Positions 54,011 through 62,616 of a stretch of DNA of 64,000 nucleotides are shown here, piece by piece. A program made the position numbers and the translations under genes. Position 1 is the stretch's first letter, and every line of letters begins with the position of its first letter. Location: positions 46,325,114-46,389,113 of the forward strand of contig NC_059079.1 in NCBI RefSeq assembly GCF_020497125.1. Direction: 5' to 3'. Source of the DNA: Mauremys mutica (taxonomy: Eukaryota > Chordata > Testudines > Geoemydidae). The notes under the pieces are model-generated. The model was not told where the DNA came from and made no database searches. It worked only from the letters and a program-made list of their open reading frames with translations.

Positions 54011-55029
54011 GAAAAAAAGGAGAGAAAAAAAGAGTAAGTTCATATTCTCATCAGTTCATATGACTACATGAGCTAGGGCTTTAAGAATAATCACCAGATA
54101 TAATGAGACTAGTGAGAACACTGCAGGATTTGTTCATTCACTAATATTCAATGCAAAGTTAGCCTTTCTTCTACTTACAAGTTACATGTGACCTAAGTCA
54201 GATTTCTGCCAAAGGATTAATTGGATGTAACCATTTGCTAAATAGGTTGGAAGAAAAAATAAACATTTTGGTCAGAATTATTTTATTCACAATGTATGAT
54301 TGCTCACGTTTGTTTTTTTTTCTGCTAACTGATTGAACTTTTTACATGAAGACTAGCAAATATTTGTATGTGAATACAAATAATTGCATCTGATGCAGTT
54401 TATCCCATGAAGATGGCCAGCTCAAGGCCTGTGCACTACTTAAATGCTTACTTAAGCACAGAACTTCTGTAGGCAAGGTAATGACCAAGTCAGCCTAATT
54501 AACCCAGAGAGATCAGATAGGTACATGATCACTGTAGAGGCGTAGGGACTCTACAGATCTCAGCAAAAATGCTGTCTGAGCCACGTACATTTTCCAGGGG
54601 GAAAACTTGTTCCCACAATAGACCATGTAATAGACTCAGTGGAGTTTTCTGGCCCCTCTCTGGGAGTGGCTTGAACAGGGGTTTATATAGCTGGCCCTGG
54701 ACTCATTTTTCTTTCAGGCTTAAGAATTCAAATGCAGAGTATGGGAATACTCCTTACTAAAAAAAACTTCTTTAGAATTTCATTGTATAGATATATATTA
54801 TGTGGCTCTAAGTAGATAATTGGGTGATTATGTAAAGGGCAGAAAGCACATAACTTTATTTGTAGAACCTGCCCCAGGTTAAGTTTGCAGTGTTGGCATT
54901 AGAAAACCTGTAAATCTGACTTGTAAAACTGAGCAAATATTACCTGGAAGTCTGGGAGAGAATAAACATGCATTGTCAAGTTACCATTTTTATAATGGTG
55001 TTGTTAATAACCGAACTTTAACAGAGTCA
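54011..55029. other. Intergenic sequence without recognised features
   Basis: AT-rich, with no repeat termini or coding signals that I can support. Confidence 0.5.
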
Positions 55030-55484
55030 TGCTCTCTGGAGTGCCTCACAACTGTGAGTGTCTGCCTCAGGGCAAACTGTCAAAAACAGGGCAGGTACCC
55101 CAAACTGGTGGTGTGTTCTGTAATTAGGTTTCACAACCCAGCAACACATGTGAACTCCTGGATCACTATAATAGTCTTACCATGGAGTCACAGACAGTCC
55201 CCTTAGCCTCTCCATCTACCTTGCCACCTAAGCAAGCTGGACTTAGTGACAATTGGTCACCTATACCAAAGATGACAAAATGTTCAGGTTATTTCCAATC
55301 CAAAGGGACCAGCCACATGCCTCAGATCAATTTGTATCTCAGATCTCACGCCAAAGACAATGCTTGAGGCCAATCCCGTAGTAAACTAATCCTTTATTAA
55401 TTATGAAAAAACGTTATTTACAGGTTAAAGCAAGCATATACACACAAATGAGTTACCATCCATGGTTCCTAAAGATGACAGAGT
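55030..55484 (-). mobile_element. Truncated LTR
   Basis: Has the R-U5-like sequence of the adjacent LTR: AAGGGACCAGCCACATGCCT, CAGATCTCACGCCAAAGACA and AATCC TTTATTAATTATG (AATAAA on -, + 55393-55398) parallel the segment at 55950-56060. It stops where the next LTR starts at 55485, so it was probably interrupted or truncated by it. Confidence 0.6.
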
Positions 55485-56770
55485 TGTGATGACCTGTTGT
55501 AACCGTGCCTTAGTGGGTCACAACTGAGGATGCCAAATTCAGGATGAACTGCTGAGAAATAAGACACAACCCCAAACGGGTGGTTATTCTTTTATAAGAC
55601 ATACCAAACCAGCCACGAAAGTAAACTGTTTCACCACCAGGGCCGACGAGAGTGGGGGAAGCCGGTACAAATTACCGGGTCCGGGGGGTCTGGAAGGGGG
55701 CCCGGGGCCTGGCTTCCCCAGCTTCGTCAGCCCTGTTTAGCCGGTCCGCCCTTGCTGAGGGGCCTGACAAATTCTTTTCACCAGGGCTCGAACCCACTCT
55801 CGGCAGCCCTGTTCACCACACTGGCTAATAAGAAAACATAAAGGCAGTTTCCTCAGGCAGCCCAATTCTTATACCACCACCGAAAACACTGGATTCAGAG
55901 ATGAGTGGTTCTTTACAAACAGTCTAGTCAAATAATAGGTTGTCCTGATCCCAAAGGCCCAGCCACACACCCAGGTCAATGTACAACTTAGATCTTACCC
56001 AAAAATCACGCTGATGCCAATCCTTTAGTATCTAACATCTAAAGGTTTATTCATAAAAGAAAGAAAGGTGAGAGTTAAAATTGGTTAAAGGAACCAATTA
56101 CATACAGTAATAGCAAATTTCTTGGTTCAGGCTTGTAGCAGTGATGGAATGAACTGCTGGCTTGAGTCAAGTCTCTGGAGTACATGCACAGCTTGGATGG
56201 ATCATTCAGTCCTTTGTTCAGAGCTTTAGTTTGTAGCAAAGTTCCTCCAGAGGTAAGACACAGGATTGAAAACAAAATGGAGGTATTTCCAGGGACTTTT
56301 ATAGCTTTGGCATGTGGAGGGCATCCCATTGTTCTTACTGTGGAAAATTACAGCAACAAGATGGAGTTTGGAGTCACATAGGCAAGTCACATGTCCATGC
56401 ATTTCTCCTAGTCACAGCAGGACATTTCATTAAGTGTAGATGGGTGTCTCTCAAGGTCCATTGTCAGTTAAATGTTCTTTCCATGGACCACTCAATTCGA
56501 ATAGTCCCTCCAAGATGTGTTGGCTAATTACTTCATGGGCGTTACCGCAGGAGCAAACATTTGAAATCCAAGTATAGAGCCAATAATTAGAACTTCAAAA
56601 ACAAAAATGATACATGCATACAGATAGCATAATCATAACCAGAAAACCATAACCTTTTCACAGACACCTCACTCGACAACCTTTCTACAATATTTGCTGC
56701 AAATATATAACAGTGGTTGCAACAATGATCTATATGGTCATATTTGAATCAGATAATGTCCATTTTAGTT
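55485..56770 (-). mobile_element. LTR of a turtle retroelement, with nested hAT MITE
   Basis: Left end TGTGATGACCTG, body matching a turtle LTR family I recognise (CCCAGGTCAATGTACAACTT, CTAAAGGTTTATTCATAAAA). Read on - there is a TATAAAAG box (+ about 56292-56299) and AATAAA (+ 56046-56051) some 245 bp downstream, the U3-R-U5 order. GGAGTCACATAGGCAAGTCA and AATGATACATGCATACA are shared with 21592-22737. The right boundary is approximate. Confidence 0.75.
55638..55811. mobile_element. hAT MITE nested in LTR
   Basis: 174 bp, termini CAGGGCCGACGAGAGTGGGG and ACTCTCGGCAGCCCTG, with a perfect 8-bp duplication TTCACCAC (55630-55637, 55812-55819). GC-rich interior. Inserted after the surrounding LTR. 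Confidence 0.95.
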
Positions 56771-57200
56771 TATTGTCCCTGTCCCTGTGAGAGTTCAAAC
56801 AGAAAAGACATGAAAATTTTTCTTGTGACTATGTTTTACCTTTTACCTTTAGCCTTCCTGTCTATGAGGCCTGGTCTACACTAAGCGTTTAAACCGGTTT
56901 TAGGAGCGTAAAACCGATTTAACGCCACACCCGTCCACACTAGGAGGCACCTTATATCGATTTTAATGGCTCTTTAAATCGGTTTCTATACTCCTCCCCG
57001 ACGAGAGGAGTAGCGCTAATATCGGGATTAACATATCGGAATAGGGTTAGTGAGGCCGCAAATCGACGGTATTGGCCTCCGGGCGGTATCCCACAGTGCA
57101 CCACTGCTGTCCAGAGCGGTCATTCTGAACTCGGATGCACTGGCCAGGTAGACAGGAAAAGCCCCGCGAACTTTTGAAATTCATTTCCTGCTTCCCCAGC

Positions 57201-59343
57201 GTGGAGAGCTCATCAGCACAGGTGACCACGCACCGCTCATCTGCACAGGTAACAATACAGTCTCCTGAGAATCGAAAAAGAGCCCCAGCGTGGACTGCAT
57301 GGGAGGTATTGGATCTGATCGCTATATGGGGAGAGGATTCAGTGCTAACAGAACTGCGTTCCAAAAGACGAAATGAAAAAGTATTTGAAAGAATACTTTC
57401 AACTTTCTCTAACATTTCAAGATGTCCTGGAGACCTTTGAAATTTTAAAATATTGTTATATCAGGTATTGTTTCAGTTTTATTTTTATTGCAAAGCTAAA
57501 CAAATGGGAAAATATCCTAGACAATACTGCTGTGGATAAAGGCCACAGCAGGGACTCAGTGCAGTGCAGAGTGAAAGTTAAGGAGCTCAGACAAGCCTAC
57601 CAGAAAACCAAAGAAGCAAACGGAAGGTCCGGGGCAGGTCGAAAAACATGCCGCTTCTATGCTGAGCTGCATGCAATTTTAGGGGGCTGCGCCACAACTA
57701 CCCCAACCCTGACCGTGGATTCCGAGGTGGGGGTTGTAATCTCTGCCATGTCTGAGGATTATGCGGACGGGGAAGATGAAGATGAAGAAGAGGAGGAAGA
57801 CCTAGCAGAGAGCACACAGCACTCCATGAGCCCCAGCAGCCAGGAGCTTTTTCTCACCCTGACGGAATTACCCTCCTCCCAGCCCTCCCAAGCAACTATC
57901 CCAGACAATGACGCCATGGAAGGGACCTCTGGTGAGTGTACCTTTGCAAATAGCAAACATTGTTTTTTAAGCAAGCGTTTTTTAATGACTGATTTGCCCT
58001 GAGGACTTGGGATGCATTCGCAGACAGTATAGTTACTTAGAAAAGTTTGTTAACATGTCCGGGGATTGAGAGGAAATCCTCCAGGGACATCTCGATGAAG
58101 CGCTCCTGTAGGTACTCCAGAAGCCTTTGCAGAAGGTTTCTGGGCAAGGCAGCCTTGTTCCGCCCACCATGGTAGGACACTTTACCACGCCATGCATGTA
58201 GCAAGTAATCAGGTATCATTGCATGGCAAAGCATAGCAGCGTATGGTCCCGGTGATTGCTGGCATTCAAGAAGCATCCGTTCTTTATCTCGCTGTGTGAT
58301 CCTCAGCAAAGTGATATCGTTCAGGATAACCTGGTTAAAAATCAGGAATTTAAGTAATGGGGATGGCCATTTTCCTACTGGGTTCGTGAACTGCAGCAGC
58401 TTTAAAAAAAACCCTTTCCTGCACGTAGCCAAGCGGCGGGAGGGGAGGAGTGAAATGCCGATGATCTTTTTTGTGTTTGGTCACCGGCGATCTTCCCCAA
58501 GCTACCAGCCACGCAGTGGGTGGGGGGGTGGGAAGGGTGTTGATTAGCAGGGAGCTAGCGTGGTATTATCCATGCATTGGGGGGATGGGTAAATCACTGC
58601 AGAAGCCGAAAGACAGTGGCTTACCATGGCCGCATGCAAGCTGAATTCTGATGCCCGGACCTGTGTCTGTGAGATCTGTAACTCCAGAGCTGCAGGCACT
58701 CACTATTAAGATGAAAAATGCGACCTTGTAGGGAAATCACATGTGCTATGTAAGGTGAATAGTGCTGTTCACTGTGAAAGAGTATAACCATTGTTCTGTA
58801 AAATGTATCTTTTTAAATATTTCTCTCCCTCATGCAGCTGCAAATTTTTCAAGCGTGCCTCCTCCATCCCAAAGGCTAGCACAGATAAGGCGGAGGAAAA
58901 AGAAGACGAGAGATGAAATGTTCTCGGATATTATGGAAGTTACACGCAATGAAAGAGCTCATCTGAATGAGTGGAAGGACGTGGTATCAAATTACAGGAA
59001 AGATGCCAGTGAACGTGAGGACAGGAGAGACACCCGAGATGAGAGGTGGCGGCAGGAAGACCGGCAGGAAAATCAGAGGTGGCGGCAAGAAGATCAGCGG
59101 TGGCGGGATGCAACTCTGGGGCTGCTGCGTGATCAAACTGACATGCTCCGGCGTCTGGTGGAGCTTCAGGAACGGCAGCAGGATCACAGAGTGCCGCTGC
59201 AGCCCCTGTATAACCACCCTCTACCCTCACCATGTTCCATATCCCCCTCACCCAGACGTGTAAGAACGCGTGGGGGGAGGCTCCGTGCACCCGCCAACTC
59301 CACCCCCGTGGACAGCCCAACCAGAAGGCTGTCGTTACTGTGA
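57201..59343 (+). pseudogene. Harbinger Myb/SANT-like DNA-binding protein gene, disrupted
   Basis: Two exons. The first encodes NRKRAPAWTAWEVLDLIAIW, then GEDSVLTELRSKRRNEKVFE, and, after a break, CRVKVKELRQAYQKTKEANG, CRFYAELHAILGG and an acidic stretch (DGEDEDEEEEEDLAES). The donor is TCTG|GTGAGTG (57931/57932) and the acceptor CATGCAG (58837/58838). Exon two encodes QRLAQIRRRKKKTRDEMFSD, an Arg/Glu/Asp-rich coiled coil (REDRRDTRDERWRQED) and a tail ending at the TGA 59341-59343. This partner protein binds transposon DNA and helps bring the nuclease to the nucleus. Damage: between ERI (57387) and DKGHSRD (57534) there are about 120 extra nucleotides and a frame change inside the trihelix-like domain. 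The likely ancestral start at 57201 is GTG; an upstream ATG at 57135 is in frame. Confidence 0.85.
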
Positions 59344-59426
59344 AATTTTTTTAATGGCCTTCTCCATCCTTCCTATCCTCCTCCCAAACCACACCCTTAC
59401 TTCTCTCCCTGTTTTTATAATGAATT

Positions 59427-59466
59427 AATAAAGAATTCATGATTTTTAAACGAGAGTGACTTTATT
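59427..59466. terminator. Convergent poly(A) signals of the Harbinger genes
   Basis: AATAAA on + at 59427-59432 serves the Myb-like gene; TTTATT at 59461-59466 is AATAAA on - for the nuclease gene. They are separated by 28 bp, so the two transcripts would end tail to tail. Confidence 0.6.
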
Positions 59467-59560
59467 TGCATAAGTAAGCTGTACTCGAAGGGGGAGGGTG
59501 AGTTGATTACAGGGAATGAGTCAATCAAGGGGGTTGGGTGTTCATCAACAAACACAGCAG

Positions 59561-60850
59561 TCACACTGTACCCTGGCCATTGATGAAGCTCGTTTTCAAA
59601 GCTTCTCTGATGCGCACCGCTTCCTGGTCTGCTCTTCTAATCTCCCTGGTGTCTGGCTGCGCGTAATCAGCGGCCAGATGATTTGCCTCAGTCTCCCACC
59701 CCGCCATAAAGGTCTCCCCCTTACTCTCACAGAGATTGTGGAGAATACAGCAAGCAGCAATAACATAGGGGACATTGGTTTGGCTGAGGTCTGAGCGAGT
59801 CAGTAATGTCCGCCAGCGCGCCTTTAAATGGCCAAATGCACATTCCACCACCATTCTGCACTTGCTCAGCCTGTAATTGAACAGATCCTGACCACTGTCC
59901 AGGCTGCCTGTGTATGGCTTCATGAGCCATGGCATCAAGGGCTAGGCTGGGTCCCCCAGGATAACGACAGGCATTTCAACATCCCCAACTGTTAATTTCT
60001 GGTCTGGGAAGTAATTCCTTTGCTGCAGCCGTTTAAACAGAGTAGTGCTTCTGAAAACACGAGCGTCATGAACCCTCCCTGGCCATCCCACGTGGATGTT
60101 TGTGAAACGTCCCTTGTGATCCACCAGTGCTTGCAGCACCATTGAAAAGTACCCCTTCCGGTTTACGTACTGGGTGCCCTGGCGCTCCGGTGCCAAGATA
60201 GGGATATGGGTTCCATCTATCGCCCCCCCACAGTTAGGGAATCCCAGTGCAGCAAAGCCATCCACTATGGCCTGCACGTTTCCCAGAGTCACAACCTTTC
60301 GTAGCAGCAGCTTAGTGATTGCTTTGGCTACTTGCATCACAGCAGCCCCCACAGTAGATTTTCCAACTCCAAATTGAATCCTGACTGACCGGTAGCTGTC
60401 TGGCGTTGCAAGCTTCCACAGGGCTATCGCCACTCACTTCTCTACTGTGAGGGCTGCTCTCATCTTGGTATTATGGCGTTTCAGGGCAGGGGCAAGCAAG
60501 TCACAAAGTTCCATGAAAGTGCCCTTACGCATGCGAAAGTTTCGCAGCCACTGGGAATCGTCCCACACCTGCAACACAATGCGGTCCCATCAGTCAGTGC
60601 TTGTTTCCCGGGCCCCAAATCGGCGTTCAATGGATAGAATCTGCCCCATTACCATCAGGATCTCCAAAGCGCAGGGGCCCGCGGTTTGAGATAATTCTGT
60701 GTCCACGTCCTCATCACTGTCATCGCCGCGCTGCCGTATCCGCCTCTTACTCGCCTCGGTTTGAAGGTCCTGGTTCACCATATACTGCACGAGAGTGCGC
60801 GAGGTGTTTAAAACATCCACGATTGCGGTATTGAGCTGAGCAGGGTTCAT
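59561..60850 (-). pseudogene. HARBI1-like Harbinger nuclease with three in-frame stops
   Basis: One continuous - strand frame of about 430 codons from an ATG at 60848-60850 (MNPAQLNTAIVDVLNTS), broken only by stops at 60590-60592, 60434-60436 and 59942-59944; no frameshift. The DDE residues survive: Asp in GGAIDGTHIPI, Asp in GRVHDARVF, Glu in VECAFGHLKARWR. A helix-turn-helix-like part (ATPDSYRSVRIQFGVGKST) precedes them. Homologous enzymes cut and rejoin the element ends with 3-bp target duplication. All three stops are single-codon changes (two TGA, one TAG), fitting decay by point mutation after insertion. It could extend upstream to an in-frame Met at 60985. It ends with TGA/TAA-type stop at 59561-59563. 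Confidence 0.9.
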
Positions 60851-61222
60851 GCTTGCTGTGCTATGGCGTCTGCACAGTTCACCAAGCAAAAAAGGTGCGA
60901 AACGGTTGTCTGCTGCTTTCAGGGAGGGAGCGGTGAGGCTGTACCCAGAACCACCTGCGACAATGATTTTTGCCCCATCAGGCACTGGGATCTCAACCCG
61001 GAAATTCCAAGGGGCGGGGGAGGCTGCGGGAACTATGGGATAGCTACGGAATAGCTACCCACAGTGCAATGGTCCAGTAATCGATGCTAGCCTCGGACCG
61101 TGGACACACACCACCGATTTAATGTGTTTAGTGTGGCCGCACGCACTCGATTTTATACAATCTGTTTTGCTAAACCGGTTTATGTAAAATCGGAATAATC
61201 CCGTAGTGTAGACGTACCCTGA

Positions 61223-61899
61223 GAGTCACTTCTTTGCATGTAACATTTCCAAGGTGTGGTAGGGCCATTCACCAATCCCTTTTTTTGTGATATTCTTTAA
61301 TGGCTCATTTAATTTTTATAGGCCTCCTTAAGGAGTGGATGGGGGAGAACAATTCCAGTGCCTGTGTTCAGGAGTTCAGAGCAAACATTTTCAAAGTTGT
61401 AAAGCAAATCTTACATATTTCCTTATAGCATGGAAGTGAGATAAATGCATGCAGTAACTTGGAAGCATTACAAAATGTCTAACACTAAATACATACTTAG
61501 AAGACTAATACACATTTTGAACAAAACTAACATACAGGTGAGCTAGTCTGGTTTCCAGCTATGAGTTTGTCAGTTCTTAGCTAATGCATTTGAAAAATGC
61601 TGCTAGTGTTACTTTTCCTAACTGGAGGTTAACCTTCTTAAATGCACATATTTTAGATGGTGTGCTGGTAGCAGAAGATGTAACATCCTCTCCTCCCACC
61701 ACCTTTGGTCCTTTACACAATGAGACAATGCAATATAATGTAAATTAAAGAAGCTATGTTGATGAACATTTTCTAAAATTAATCCAAGCATATTGAGGGT
61801 GGCTTTGTTGTGCTGTGGGCTGGAGTGACGAACACAAAAATGTACATGTGCTTGCAGCACAGGGAATTTCTGAACTGTAACCTCTTTGGGGGACTGTAA
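61223..61899. other. Intergenic sequence between transposon and LTR element
   Basis: AT-rich, no gene or repeat recognised. Confidence 0.5.
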
Positions 61900-62569
61900 A
61901 CAGGGCGGTACTCACCCCTGCCGCGCCTCCTGCTGGTCGGTCCCGGAATGTCCCTCGGTCCGGCCCTGGAGCGCCCCCGGCAGGCCGGTGACCCGCCTGT
62001 TCTCTGGCCCCGGCATCCCTCCCTGGACCCGGTGCCCGCTATCTATAATTGGGTCTCCCCCTCCCAGGGGAACCCCGCGCTACTATCCCCGCCTTGCCTC
62101 AGTAGTGGCTACTGACAGTCATGGTCTAGCCCCACACCCTGGGGCAGACTGCAGTATCAGCCCACTCATCACAGGCAATAGGGGTTTGGACCTGCTGCTT
62201 CGTCCTACCCCTGGGCTGCCCTCTGCAACCCACAGTACCTATGGCCCTTTGCTAGGCCGCAGCCTGGGGCTTTCCTGGCTGGAGCTTCCCTAGCTCCTCA
62301 GCCTGTCCCCCAGCCCTGCTCCCTCAGGTATCTATTCTCAAGCTCTAAGCAGCCAGGCCCATCTCTCTCTGCCTCCAGAGAGAGACTCTCTTTTGCTCTG
62401 GCTTCCCTGCCTCTTATAAGCCCCAGGGCTTCAGTTTGGGGCGTGGCCTCCAGCTGTAGCCACTTTCCCACTCAGCCCAGCTCTGTCAGGGCCACTTTTA
62501 ACCCCTCTCAAGCCCTGCCAGGCAGCATTACAAAGCCCTCAGGGCCGGAGCAGGGTCCACCCTGCTACA
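61900..62569 (-). mobile_element. 3' LTR of a retroelement
   Basis: Read on -, it starts TGTAGCAGGGTGGACCCTGC, directly after a polypurine tract. It has a TATAAG box (GGCTTATAAGAGGCAGGG, + near 62415) and ends near GTGAGTACCGCCCTGTTTAC at about 61900. It aligns along its length with the solo LTR at 24178-24869. Because the polypurine tract and coding sequence lie on its + right side, it is the downstream LTR of a - strand element that runs off the window at 64000. Confidence 0.88.
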
Positions 62570-62585
62570 CACCCTCCCCCTCAAG
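62570..62585 (-). other. Polypurine tract (plus-strand primer site)
   Basis: The - strand sequence CTTGAGGGGGAGGGTG lies immediately before the LTR start TGTAGC. Position and composition are those of the polypurine tract that primes second-strand DNA synthesis in LTR retroelements, so it fixes the orientation of the element and identifies the LTR as the 3' copy. Confidence 0.85.
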
Positions 62586-62616
62586 AACCCCTCCACCGGG
62601 GGGGGGGCAGGGTGCT

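Larger units (their letters stand above)
56868..61219. mobile_element. Complete PIF/Harbinger DNA transposon
   Basis: 4352 bp. Termini GGCCTGGTCTACACTA and TAGTGTAGACGTACCC are imperfect inverted repeats with a TGA target duplication on each side (56865-56867, 61220-61222), the 3-bp size typical of the superfamily. Both subterminal regions are rich in AAACCGG and ATCGATT motifs. It holds the standard two genes in convergent arrangement: a Myb/SANT-like DNA-binding protein on + and a DDE nuclease on -. Their AATAAA signals (+ 59427-59432; - at 59461-59466) lie about 30 bp apart. Both genes are damaged, so the copy is not autonomous now. Confidence 0.93.
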
